A DNA stretch of 64,000 bases from Candidatus Sulfuritelmatomonas gaucii. Its GTDB lineage: Bacteria; Acidobacteriota; Terriglobia; Terriglobales; Acidobacteriaceae. The translations under genes were made by a program, and so were the position numbers. The notes beneath the pieces were generated by a model. It was not told where the DNA came from. It saw only the letters and a program-made list of their open reading frames with translations, and ran no database searches. The stretch lies in assembly GCA_900290245.1 (NCBI GenBank), contig OKRB01000086.1, positions 142,645 through 206,644 on the forward strand, read 5' to 3'. This document shows, piece by piece, positions 53,676-62,226 of the stretch; within the stretch, counting starts at the first letter, position 1; every line of letters begins with the position of its first letter.

Positions 53676-54470
53676 ATGCGCATTTCTTCTTCCTGTCGCA
53701 ACTTGCTCGCTTTCATCAGCGTCGCGGCGGCAACCCACGCCTTCGCGGCAGATGGTTACCGCATTATCCAAACCTATCCCCACGATCCTGGGGCTTATAC
53801 GCAGGGCCTTGTCTACGTGGACGGTCATCTCTACGAGAGCACCGGTTTGAATGGGCGATCGTCGCTGCGCATGGATGACCTGGAAACCGGGCGCGTACTG
53901 CAGTCGGCGCCCCTGTCGGACAAATACTTTGGCGAGGGGCTTGCCGCATGGGGCAGTACGCTGGTTCAGCTCACGTGGCAAGCGAAGATTGCCTTCGTCT
54001 ACGACCGCTTCAGCTTCCGCCTGCTGCGCACTTTTCATTACGACGGCGAAGGCTGGGGATTGACGCAGAATGGACGTAACCTGATTTTGAGCGACGGCAC
54101 AGCCACTCTCCGGTTTTTCGATCCGCAGACTTTTCGCGAGGTCAGGCGCATTGTGGTCAAGGATCAAGGGGCGCCGGTGACTCAACTCAACGAACTCGAA
54201 TACGTACGCGGAGAGATTTACGCCAACGTCTGGCACACCGACCACATCGCCCGCATCTCGCCGGCCACAGGCAGCGTCCTTGGCTGGATCGACCTCACCG
54301 GCCTTCTGCCACAAGATGAGCGCTCCGACCCCGAGGCCGTGCTCAATGGCATCGCCTACGACGCGGCACACGACCGGCTCTTCGTGACCGGGAAGCTTTG
54401 GCCCAAGCTGTTTGAGATCAAGGTCGTCCCGGAACAGGCCAAACTCGCCCCTGCCCACCACGCCAAATAG
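53676..54470 (+). CDS. Glutaminyl-peptide cyclotransferase (beta-propeller type), secreted
   Basis: This family cyclises N-terminal glutamine to pyroglutamate. A signal peptide (RISSSCRNLLAFISVAAATH to AFA) is followed by a five-bladed propeller: YPHDPGAYTQGLVYVDGHLY, STGLNGRSSLRMDDLETG, GEGWGLTQNGRNLILSDGTA and LNELEYVRGEIYANVW, then VLNGIAYDAAHDRLFVTGKL. All expected blade motifs are present and the length is normal. A GTG at 53664 is also in frame; the ATG at 53676 gives the better signal. Confidence 0.88.
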   Translation: MRISSSCRNLLAFISVAAATHAFAADGYRIIQTYPHDPGAYTQGLVYVDGHLYESTGLNGRSSLRMDDLETGRVLQSAPLSDKYFGEGLAAWGSTLVQLTWQAKIAFVYDRFSFRLLRTFHYDGEGWGLTQNGRNLILSDGTATLRFFDPQTFREVRRIVVKDQGAPVTQLNELEYVRGEIYANVWHTDHIARISPATGSVLGWIDLTGLLPQDERSDPEAVLNGIAYDAAHDRLFVTGKLWPKLFEIKVVPEQAKLAPAHHAK

Positions 54471-54564
54471 CATTTTGGAATTCCCTGCCCGCGGAGCGAT
54501 GGTCGTCACAGTACGGCTTTCCTTTGACCGCGTATACTTTCCGGCTAGTTAGAGTGATCGCACT

Positions 54565-55170
54565 ATGGACGCCATAGATCCTTCATCATTCCTGAGCTCG
54601 AGCACACTGCAGAACGCGGCTGTGCTCACGATCGTGTTGGCATTCGCCGGTTACCTTGTCACCTTTATGAGCAATCGCATGATGGCGCGCCACGCTGACC
54701 GGCTGCGCCTGGTGAACCAGCGCCTGAATGAGTTCTATGGCCCCCTCTACGTGGCCACGGTCGCGGGCAACATTGCCTACAATGCGCTGCTCAAAAAGCA
54801 GGGCAAAACGCAGTGCCATCCCATTCGCGACGAGGACCTGAAGGAGTGGATGCTGTGGATGAAGGCCATCTTCATGCCGCTCAATGATGTCCGCGAGAAA
54901 CTCATCATCGAGAATGCTCACCTGATCGTCGAGGAGCAAATGCCGCAGTGTCTTCTTGACTTTGTGACCCACGTGGTCGGCTACAAGGCGCTGCTCCTGA
55001 AGTGGGCCGACGAAGATTACACCGAACGGCGTTCGATGATCGGCTGGCCGCCCGAGTTCGATGTCTACGTTACCAACTCCTACCAGGCCCTGAAAGCCCA
55101 GCAGACGCGCCTTTTGCACAGCGCGTTGTGGCGGCTTTGGCATCGGGCGAACGGGCGCAAAGGCAAGTAG
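54565..55170 (+). CDS. Membrane-associated protein of unknown function
   Basis: 201 residues with one N-terminal helix (AAVLTIVLAFAGYLVTFMSN) and then an all-alpha cytosolic part: RHADRLRLVNQRLNEFYGPL, then LKEWMLWMKAIFMPLNDVRE, then KALLLKWADEDYTERRSMIG. The RLNEFYGPLY pattern recurs in bacterial hypothetical proteins, but I know no function. It stands alone, convergent with the next gene. Confidence 0.7.
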   Translation: MDAIDPSSFLSSSTLQNAAVLTIVLAFAGYLVTFMSNRMMARHADRLRLVNQRLNEFYGPLYVATVAGNIAYNALLKKQGKTQCHPIRDEDLKEWMLWMKAIFMPLNDVREKLIIENAHLIVEEQMPQCLLDFVTHVVGYKALLLKWADEDYTERRSMIGWPPEFDVYVTNSYQALKAQQTRLLHSALWRLWHRANGRKGK

Positions 55171-55188
55171 CTGCTGCGGCACGAACAC

Positions 55189-55599
55189 TCACACTGTCAT
55201 CACAGGATTCAGCGATGTGACCTGCGCCACGGCCTTCGTCAGGCGCGCCTCGTGCGGGCGGCAGCCTCTATATTCTGCGCGCGTGTAGATATGCTCGACT
55301 CTCTCGACAAGGTAGGCGCCGGCAAGAAACTCTTCGGTGTCATTCCCCGGCAGCAGGATCACGTCTCCTGCGTGCGGCAGAGAATGCAGCCTCTCCAGGG
55401 GTACGAGGTTGATGCAGGTTCCGTCTCCGGCCACGAATTCCACGCAGTTCAGGCTGTGCAGCTCTCCCTCGCGCGCCCTCCGCGCCTCGCGCCGCGCCTT
55501 GAACGATTCATAATAGGCTCCCGCCATGACGGGCAGCCCGATCATGAAGCCGACGACGCTCGCGTACTGCGCAATGATTGAGAACCAATGGTGGTTCAT
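55189..55599 (-). CDS. Small membrane-anchored protein of unknown function
   Basis: 136 residues from the ATG at 55599, which has GGAGG 11 bases upstream. One N-terminal helix (IIAQYASVVGFMIGLPVMAG) is followed by a basic stretch (SFKARREARRAREGE) and a small beta-rich domain with VEFVAGDGTCINLVPL and AGDVILLPGNDTEEFLAGAY, then VERVEHIYTR. No family is recognised. Confidence 0.65.
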   Translation of the reverse strand: MNHHWFSIIAQYASVVGFMIGLPVMAGAYYESFKARREARRAREGELHSLNCVEFVAGDGTCINLVPLERLHSLPHAGDVILLPGNDTEEFLAGAYLVERVEHIYTRAEYRGCRPHEARLTKAVAQVTSLNPVMTV

Positions 55600-55719
55600 G
55601 TCGCACAACGCCTCCAGAACGAAGTTACGTCAATTCCCGGATGACTCAAGAGTAACCGGAAAGCGTGTGCCCGGTATCGCAGGTCTGGCTATTGCCCGAC
55701 CGCTCGAGGTTGGCTCCCC

Positions 55720-56577
55720 TTATGCGGGCACACTCAGCGCAAGGCTCTTCCACAGCCGCAGCGAAGGGCTGGACTGATTGATGGTGTAGAAGTGCAGCCC
55801 GGGCGCGCCGTTCTTGAGCAGGGTCTCGCACAGGCGCGTCACCACGCTTAGCCCGAAGTCGAGAAGTGCCGCCTTATCGTCCTGCAGTTCTTCGAGGCGC
55901 AACCGCACCCACCGCGGCAGGTCGGCTCCGCAGCCGTTACAAAAGCGCATCGTGTTGGCGTGGCTGGTGATGGGCATGATCCCAGGCACGATCGGAATCG
56001 TGATGCCGGCCTTCGCGCAACGCTCAATGAAGTCGAAATAGGCGTCTGCGTTATAGAAGAGCTGCGTGAGCGCCGCGTCGGCGCCCGCCTCCACTTTGCG
56101 GCGGAAATTATCGAAGTCTTCGCTGGGACGATTGGCCTGCGGGTGCATCTCGGGATAGGCGGCCACTTCGATTTTGAAGGCGTTGCCGTGCTCGGCGCGA
56201 ATAAAACGGACCAGCTCGTTGGCGTAGTGGAATTCGCCGGGAGCTGAGGCACTCATAGCCGTGGCTGGCAAATCGCCGCGCAGGGCGACGATGCGCTTGA
56301 CACCCGCTTCGCGATAACGTTGAAGCTGAGCGGCGATGTTGGCGTGAGTGGAACCAACGCACGTGAGGTGTGGCGCGACTTCGACGCCGGTGTGCTCCAA
56401 AACTGTTAACAGCGTCTCGTAGGTGCCTTCCTGGCCGGAACCGCCCGCGCCGTGGGTGACGGAAAAATAGTCGGGCCGCACTGCGGCGAGCTGCGCGACA
56501 GTTGACGGCAGCTTCGCTTGTGCCTCCGGCGTGCGCGGCGGAAAAAGCTCGAACGAAAATGTGAGCGGCGAACTCAT
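55720..56577 (-). CDS. metF: 5,10-Methylenetetrahydrofolate reductase
   Basis: MetF makes 5-methyl-tetrahydrofolate for methionine synthesis. It is a TIM-barrel flavoenzyme: FSFELFPPRTPEAQAKL carries the catalytic Glu region, and VTHGAGGSGQEGTYETL, PHLTCVGST and VALRGDLP follow, with DAALTQLFYNADAYFDFIER. Length 285 is normal for the bacterial single-domain form. It lies 86 bases downstream of ahcY across a GGGA repeat, so the two probably form a methyl-cycle operon. Confidence 0.94.
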   Translation of the reverse strand: MSSPLTFSFELFPPRTPEAQAKLPSTVAQLAAVRPDYFSVTHGAGGSGQEGTYETLLTVLEHTGVEVAPHLTCVGSTHANIAAQLQRYREAGVKRIVALRGDLPATAMSASAPGEFHYANELVRFIRAEHGNAFKIEVAAYPEMHPQANRPSEDFDNFRRKVEAGADAALTQLFYNADAYFDFIERCAKAGITIPIVPGIMPITSHANTMRFCNGCGADLPRWVRLRLEELQDDKAALLDFGLSVVTRLCETLLKNGAPGLHFYTINQSSPSLRLWKSLALSVPA

Positions 56578-56581
56578 AATT

Positions 56582-56660
56582 CAGGGACCAAGGGACCAAG
56601 AGAACGAGGGACTGAGGATGCTTTCTTGTTCCCTGGGTCCCTCGCTCCCTTGTTCCCTGC
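56582..56660. repeat. GGGA-type repeat able to form a long hairpin between ahcY and metF
   Basis: On the plus strand, CAGGGACCAAGGGACCAAGA is followed by ACGAGGGACT and later TTCCCTGGGTCCCTCGCTCC and CTTGTTCCCTG. The two halves are inverted copies (for example GAGGGAC with GTCCCTC, and CAGGGACCAAGGGAC with its near complement). An ahcY-metF transcript would carry a long imperfect hairpin in the 86-base spacer. Confidence 0.6.
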
Positions 56661-56663
56661 CTT

Positions 56664-58109
56664 TTAGTATCTGTAATTCTCGGCCTTGAACGGACCATCC
56701 ACAGGCACGCCAATGTAGTCGGCCTGCTTCTCAGTGAGCTTCGTCAGCTTCACGCCGATCTTTTCGAGATGCAGCCGCGCAACTTCTTCGTCCAGCTTTT
56801 TGGACAACGTGTAAACGGCCACCTTGTAGCTATCCCGATTCTTCCAGAGGTCGATTTGCGCCAGCGTCTGGTTGGCGAAGCTGTTCGACATGACGAAGCT
56901 GGGATGGCCGGTCGCGCAGCCCAGGTTCACCAGTCTGCCCTCGGCCAGGATGAAAATTGCGTGTCCGTCGGGGAACGTGTACTTGTCCACCTGCGGCTTG
57001 ATGTTCGTCCTGGTCACGCCCGGCGCACCGTTCAGCCGGTCGATCTGAATTTCGTTGTCGAAGTGGCCGATGTTACAGACAATGGCCTGGTCCTTCATCT
57101 TCTGCATGTGTTCGAGGGTGATGATGTCGGTGTTGCCCGTGCAGCTCACATAGATATCGCCGCGGCCCAGCGTGTCTTCGACCGTGGTGACCTCGAAGCC
57201 TTCCATCGCCGCCTGTAGCGCGTTGATGGGGTCGATCTCTGTGATCACTACGCGCGCACCCATGCCGCGCAGCGAGTGGCTGGAACCCTTGCCCACGTCG
57301 CCGTAGCCGCAGATCACTGCAACCTTTCCCGCCACCATCACGTCAGTAGCGCGCTTGATGCCGTCGGCCAGCGACTCACGGCAGCCATAAAGGTTGTCGA
57401 ACTTCGACTTGGTTACTGAGTCGTTCACGTTGATGGCAGGAACCAGCAGCTTGCCTTGCTCCATCATCTTGTAGAGCCTGTGCACGCCGGTGGTGGTCTC
57501 TTCGGAGACGCCGCGCCAGTCTCTTACAACGTCGTGCCAGTGCTGCTTGTCCTCGGCAAACACTTTCTTCAGCAGGTCCTTGATCACCTGCTCTTCGTGA
57601 TTGCCTGAGGGTGTGTCGACCCACTTGTCGCCGTTCTCAAGTTCATAGCCCTTGTGGATGAGCAGCGTTGCGTCGCCGCCGTCATCAACCACGAGTTGCG
57701 GCCCCTTGCCGCCTTTGTGCGTCAGCGCGCGATAGGTGCTCTCCCAGTAGTCCTCGAGCGACTCGCCCTTCCAGGCGAAGACCGGAACACCCGCCGCCGC
57801 AATTGCCGCTGCCGCGTGGTCCTGCGTGGAGAAGATATTGCAGCTAGCCCAGCGCACTTCGGCGCCCAGGCTCGCGAGGGTCTCGATCAGCACCGCTGTC
57901 TGAATGGTCATGTGCAGCGACCCGGTGATTCGCACACCGGCCAACGGCTTCTCCGCCGCGTACTTGTTGCGGATCGCCATCAGGCCCGGCATCTCCTGTT
58001 CGGCGATGATGATTTCCTTTCGGCCCCAATCGGCCAGGCTCAGGTCGGCTACTTTGTACTCGATCTCAGGCTTGCCGGTTTTCGTTCCTTCCAGGGTTGC
58101 TGTTGCCAT
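56664..58109 (-). CDS. ahcY: S-adenosylhomocysteine hydrolase
   Basis: Splits S-adenosylhomocysteine into adenosine and homocysteine, using bound NAD; cytosolic. The NAD fold [10 protein letters not shown], the segments [20 protein letters not shown] and [18 protein letters not shown], and the C-terminal KAENYRY are all present. The ATG at 58109 lies 6 bases after GAGGAG; the ATG at 58115 would leave no spacing. Length is 481. It is divergent from an ArsR-methyltransferase fusion and precedes metF. Confidence 0.97.
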   Translation of the reverse strand: MATATLEGTKTGKPEIEYKVADLSLADWGRKEIIIAEQEMPGLMAIRNKYAAEKPLAGVRITGSLHMTIQTAVLIETLASLGAEVRWASCNIFSTQDHAAAAIAAAGVPVFAWKGESLEDYWESTYRALTHKGGKGPQLVVDDGGDATLLIHKGYELENGDKWVDTPSGNHEEQVIKDLLKKVFAEDKQHWHDVVRDWRGVSEETTTGVHRLYKMMEQGKLLVPAINVNDSVTKSKFDNLYGCRESLADGIKRATDVMVAGKVAVICGYGDVGKGSSHSLRGMGARVVITEIDPINALQAAMEGFEVTTVEDTLGRGDIYVSCTGNTDIITLEHMQKMKDQAIVCNIGHFDNEIQIDRLNGAPGVTRTNIKPQVDKYTFPDGHAIFILAEGRLVNLGCATGHPSFVMSNSFANQTLAQIDLWKNRDSYKVAVYTLSKKLDEEVARLHLEKIGVKLTKLTEKQADYIGVPVDGPFKAENYRY

Positions 58110-58165
58110 GAACATCTCCTCATATCGACGTATCGTGATATATTGATGTTTACCAGAAGTTCGTT
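58110..58165. promoter_or_regulatory. Divergent promoter/operator between ahcY and the ArsR fusion
   Basis: 56 bases, conspicuously AT-rich for this window. They contain CATATCGACGTATCGTGATA then TATTGATG: ATATC and GATAT form an inverted pair 10 bases apart, and TATCG/TATCGTGATAT units repeat in tandem. This is the natural place for the ArsR-type regulator to bind and control both directions. The exact operator is inferred. Confidence 0.5.
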
Positions 58166-59095
58166 ATGTCGTCAATCGTCAGAACGTTAAAGGTCGTCGC
58201 CGATCAAAACCGGCTCCGTATCTTATTGCTTCTAAAGAGCGAAGAGCTCTCTGTCGCCGAACTGCAGGAGATTCTGGCGATGGGCCAGAGCACGATTTCC
58301 ACGCACCTGTCGCAGCTCAAGCAGGCAGAACTGGTCGAGGATCGGCGCATCGGCAAGAACAATCTGTATCGCCTGAGTACCTCCAGCACGGTTGAGCTTT
58401 TGGACGAGCTGCTCGCCTTAGCGACAGCCGAGATTCCCGAAGCCGCCGCCGACCAGTCCGCCATGCGCCGCGTGGTGAAAAAGCGGCAGGACAGGACGCG
58501 TGCGTTTTTCGACAGCATCGCCGGCCGCCTGGGTAAGGATCACGTTCCAGGGAAATCGTGGAAGAGCCTGGCCGAGGCGATGCTGCACCTGATGCCGCCG
58601 ATGGTCGTCGCCGATCTGGGCGCAGGCGAGGGCGCCTTTGCTTTGCTGCTCGCACAGCGGGTCAAGAGAGTGATCGCCGTTGACTCCTCTGCCAAGATGA
58701 TCGAGGTGGGCCGCGAGCTTGCCGCGCGCCACGGCGTGAAAAACATTGATTACCGACTGGGCGACATGGAGGAGATTCCGATCGCTGCGGGCGAAGTCGA
58801 TCTCGTCTTCTTTTCGCAATCACTCCACCACGCGCTGCATCCCGGTCGCGCGCTTACAGAGGCCGCGCGAATTCTCGCGCCCGGCGGTCGAGTCGTCGTC
58901 CTCGATCTGCTGAAGCACCGCTTTGAAGAGGCGCGCGAGCTTTATGCCGATGAGTGGCTCGGCTTCAGCGAAGCGGAGCTCGAAGCAATGCTTCAGGGCG
59001 CCGGCTTCGCCAATGTCGAAGCTATGGTCGTGGACAAAGAACCGGAGACGCCGGAGTTTCAGACGCTGCTCGCTGTTGCGAATATGCCAGCGTGA
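58166..59095 (+). CDS. ArsR-family regulator fused to a SAM-dependent methyltransferase
   Basis: Residues 1-95 are an ArsR winged helix: VVADQNRLRILLLLKSEELS, then LQEILAMGQSTISTHLSQLK and NLYRLSTSS. No metal-binding Cys pair of the ArsR/SmtB type is present. Residues 145-300 are a class I methyltransferase with the SAM loop VADLGAGEGAFALLLAQRV and the acidic VIAVDSSAKMIEVG. It is divergent from ahcY, 56 bases away. ArsR regulators that sense S-adenosylhomocysteine (SahR) are known in Proteobacteria; here the methyltransferase domain could sense SAM/SAH. That is inference. Confidence 0.88.
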   Translation: MSSIVRTLKVVADQNRLRILLLLKSEELSVAELQEILAMGQSTISTHLSQLKQAELVEDRRIGKNNLYRLSTSSTVELLDELLALATAEIPEAAADQSAMRRVVKKRQDRTRAFFDSIAGRLGKDHVPGKSWKSLAEAMLHLMPPMVVADLGAGEGAFALLLAQRVKRVIAVDSSAKMIEVGRELAARHGVKNIDYRLGDMEEIPIAAGEVDLVFFSQSLHHALHPGRALTEAARILAPGGRVVVLDLLKHRFEEARELYADEWLGFSEAELEAMLQGAGFANVEAMVVDKEPETPEFQTLLAVANMPA

Positions 59096-59172
59096 ACGCC
59101 TGGCGTGTCGCGGCAGTGGAACGCTAATCGTTTCCTAAACAGCTGCTCCAGTTTTGCCTGAAGCGCGCGGCC

Positions 59173-60246
59173 CTACGCCCTGGCTTCGTACACGATGTTG
59201 AAGGGCGTTTCGGTAGCCCGCCTGAACCTTGAAAAACCCGCCGCGGTAATTACGTCGTGAATCCTCGCTTCACCAGCCTGTGCGCCGAGGCAGAGCCCAA
59301 CTTCCTGAGATCTCGAGCAGGGCGTGCAGAGGAGCGTCGAAAACGAGTAGTAGACTCGCCCAACAGGATTCAGGTTGTCCTTGAGCTCATCGTTGGCAAA
59401 AGGCTCGACGATCATCCAGGTACCGCCCGGAGCCAATGACTGATGCACATGCTTTGCTGCCCCAACCGGGTCACCCATATCATGCAGACAATCGAAGACC
59501 GCGACAAAGTCGTATCCCTTGCCGGGAAATTCTTTAGCCTTCGCTATATCGAAGGTGACGCGGCCGGTGAGACCTTCTTTCTTCGCCTTTTCGCGCGCGG
59601 CCTCAACCGATTTGTCGTGATAGTCAAAGCCAAAAAATTCAGACTTGGGAAAAGCTTTGGCCATGAGCAGCGTTGACGATCCGGTACCACATCCCACATC
59701 CGCGACGCGCGCACCGCTTTCCAGTTTCCCCTGCACGCCATCGAGAGCCGGAATCCAGGTACTCACCAGATTCGCGGCATAACCTGGCCGGAAGAACTTC
59801 TCACACCCGTGAAAGACGCCATCTGCGTGTTCGTGCCAGCCCATCCCAGCGCCTGTGCGGAACGACTCGGCAATCCGCGGAACCGCGGCGAGGGATCCGA
59901 GCGCCAGCTCAAAGGCGCCAGGCAAATAGGCAGGACTATCTTCCGAGGCGAGCGTAAACGCCTGTTCGGGCGTAAGGCTGAATCGGTGCGTGGTTTCGTC
60001 GTAAGTGATGTATCCCCCGGCCGCCTGAGACGCCAACCACTCGCGCAGATACCGCTCGTCGGTTCCCGTTTTCTTCGACAATTCTGCGGAGGTTGTCGGA
60101 CCCTCGGCAAGGGCCTTGTACAAACCCAGTTTTTCGCCAATGACGACCATCCCGGCATGAACAGATGCGCCGAGATCGCCAACAAATTTCCCCAGGAATG
60201 CGTTCAATTGATCCATGTTGATGGTGGGAGCTTGCGCAGTGCTCAT
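59173..60246 (-). CDS. Winged-helix SAM-dependent methyltransferase
   Basis: 357 residues from the ATG at 60246, with a strong GAGGAGG site; the frame opens at 60345. The N-terminus is a winged helix (VHAGMVVIGEKLGLYKALAE, LSKKTGTDERYLREWLASQA) like O-methyltransferase dimerisation domains. The methyltransferase domain has VADVGCGTGSSTLLMA and FDCLHDMGDPVGAAKH, then LAPGGTWMIVEPFANDELKD. It resembles the Rv2258c-like family of unknown substrate. It is unrelated in orientation to the ArsR fusion and convergent with it. Confidence 0.85.
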   Translation of the reverse strand: MSTAQAPTINMDQLNAFLGKFVGDLGASVHAGMVVIGEKLGLYKALAEGPTTSAELSKKTGTDERYLREWLASQAAGGYITYDETTHRFSLTPEQAFTLASEDSPAYLPGAFELALGSLAAVPRIAESFRTGAGMGWHEHADGVFHGCEKFFRPGYAANLVSTWIPALDGVQGKLESGARVADVGCGTGSSTLLMAKAFPKSEFFGFDYHDKSVEAAREKAKKEGLTGRVTFDIAKAKEFPGKGYDFVAVFDCLHDMGDPVGAAKHVHQSLAPGGTWMIVEPFANDELKDNLNPVGRVYYSFSTLLCTPCSRSQEVGLCLGAQAGEARIHDVITAAGFSRFRRATETPFNIVYEARA

Positions 60247-60450
60247 AACGACCTCCTCGTTTTGCGATTTCAAAAGACCCCGGAACGGGCGCGGGCGGGG
60301 AAGAGACTTGCCCTCGTTCCATAAGATCGTAATTTTCTGACGCAAATATTGTGAAAGTCAAGCGCAAATCGTTACATCGACGTAAGGGGTGTTACAACAT
60401 TCAGATCGCGCTTCAACTCCCCATACGGGGGTCCCGCGCATCCACAAAGC

Positions 60451-62010
60451 TCAATACCAGAACTTGAGCCGCGGCCAATCGGCGGCGAACGAGCGCTTCC
60501 GGCCGCGAAGCCAGAAATAGTGCTTGTGCTCGTAGTTCATCGTCCATGGCGCGTCAAACGGGCCCAGGTCAATCACTTCGGCGTAATCGTTGGTGTATTC
60601 TTCTCGACTGCTGCCTAGGGTGAGCACCGACTCGCCGGTATAACCGTTCCATCTCCAGTAGAAGTAATTATTATGGCCGCTGATTGCCGTGGGCAGGCCG
60701 TATTTGCGGCCGAGAATGTTCAAGGCGCTTGCCTCGCCGTAGTTGTCACAGAAAATCGCCGTATGTGCGCGGACGGCGGGAGGCAGAGCGTCGTATCGGT
60801 CGGCAAAGCCTTCGACCATCTGCGGCCAACCGAAGCGGTCGGAGAGAATCTGCGGCAGCGGGCTGGTGAACTTTTCCATCCTCGCCGAATCGGGCGCGAC
60901 GGGTGCGGTGTAGACGTTGTATTTATCCGGCGGCAGGATGGTCAGTGTGATGGGGCCCGTAGCGAAGATCGCCACCCCGACAACAATTGTATAGGTAGTC
61001 ACCAGCCAGGAGCGGCGGACGAGTTGGGCGAAGCCGGCAGCGCCCCCCGCGAACAGAACCGGGTAGATGGGTGCGAGGTAATAATGCTTGGCGTGCATGG
61101 CCATCATCATCCCGAGGAAGAACAGGTAAGTGAGGGGGACGAAGCGCCAGGCGCGAGCCTTCGCAGAGAAACCGAGCCAGACAAGTCCGCCGATCCAGAG
61201 CGGAGCGGCGGAATAGAGCAGCACCTGGACCTGCTGGAAGAGGAAGACCGGCGGCGAATGCTGAAGGTTTTTGTCGGTGTGTGAAACGGTGTTGAGAAAC
61301 TCGTAGGTGGGAAAGTGATGGGCCCACTCCCACACAAAATTTGGAAGGGCGATAAGAATCAGGACAGCAACACCGCCAGCGCAGGCACGAGACCAGAGGA
61401 TGCGGCGCTGCTGGCTGAGCAGCAAACCGGCGAGAAGCGCAATGAGGAAAAATACAGTCGAGTGTTTGTTCTCGATACCCAGCCCTGCCAGCAGTCCGAA
61501 GAGCAGCCAGGCGCTGGGCCTGGCAGAGCCATCGGCCATGCGCAGGACAAAGAAAAGCGCGCCCATCCAGAAACAGGGCTCAAAAGAGTTCATCGAGAGG
61601 TAATTCGATGTGCCCAGGAAGACTGGAGCTACCAGCACGCAAGTCATGGCCAGGATTTGCGCAGGCCTGCGGCCGCCAAACTGCCAGGTGAGCAGGCCGG
61701 TGAGCCCGACTGTGACGCCGGCCGCCAGGAAGCTGAAGACGCGATCGCCGGTGGGCGAGATGCCAAAAAGCAGCTCGGCCAGCCGGGCCTGCAGCGCTAC
61801 CATCGGCGGCTGATCGACGTAGCCCCAAGCGAGATGATGGCCGCAGACGAGAAAATACATCTCATCGCGGAAAAAGCCATACCCGAGATGGGCGCCCCAC
61901 AGAGAGCTTCCCAGATGGACGAGGAAGGTGAGCGCAACAAAAATGCCGGCGGGCGCCAGCGCTGCGTTCGAAGGCATTCTGTTGGCGATTTGCAGCTCAG
62001 TTTGCGCCAA
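60451..62010 (-). CDS. ArnT-like family 39 glycosyltransferase
   Basis: A membrane glycosyltransferase using a lipid-linked sugar donor. About eleven helices are predicted. The catalytic acidic motif is seen in GYGFFRDEMYFLVCGHHLAW, followed by YVDQPPMVALQARLAELLFG and FGLLAGLGIENKHSTVFFLI, with a periplasmic C-terminal domain. The TTG at 62010 has GAGGAGG 8 bases upstream and is preferred over the ATG at 62127. The acceptor (lipid A, protein or other glycan) cannot be told. Confidence 0.85.
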   Translation of the reverse strand: MAQTELQIANRMPSNAALAPAGIFVALTFLVHLGSSLWGAHLGYGFFRDEMYFLVCGHHLAWGYVDQPPMVALQARLAELLFGISPTGDRVFSFLAAGVTVGLTGLLTWQFGGRRPAQILAMTCVLVAPVFLGTSNYLSMNSFEPCFWMGALFFVLRMADGSARPSAWLLFGLLAGLGIENKHSTVFFLIALLAGLLLSQQRRILWSRACAGGVAVLILIALPNFVWEWAHHFPTYEFLNTVSHTDKNLQHSPPVFLFQQVQVLLYSAAPLWIGGLVWLGFSAKARAWRFVPLTYLFFLGMMMAMHAKHYYLAPIYPVLFAGGAAGFAQLVRRSWLVTTYTIVVGVAIFATGPITLTILPPDKYNVYTAPVAPDSARMEKFTSPLPQILSDRFGWPQMVEGFADRYDALPPAVRAHTAIFCDNYGEASALNILGRKYGLPTAISGHNNYFYWRWNGYTGESVLTLGSSREEYTNDYAEVIDLGPFDAPWTMNYEHKHYFWLRGRKRSFAADWPRLKFWY

Positions 62011-62226
62011 CGTGCTTGCCTCCTCGGCTGACTGGTATGCGGCCCCTCGCAGGCGCACAGCGAGGCAATAAGCGAATGGATAGGAGGGCCAATCGCCGGA
62101 AATTGGTAAAATCTGCTTCAACCCCATATTCTAAACGGGGTTCTCCACGGGCGAAGTGGAAGCTGTTGGATTCACCGGCTGCACGCTCTCCATCAATCCG
62201 AATTCAAAAGGACCTTGATCGGCTGC

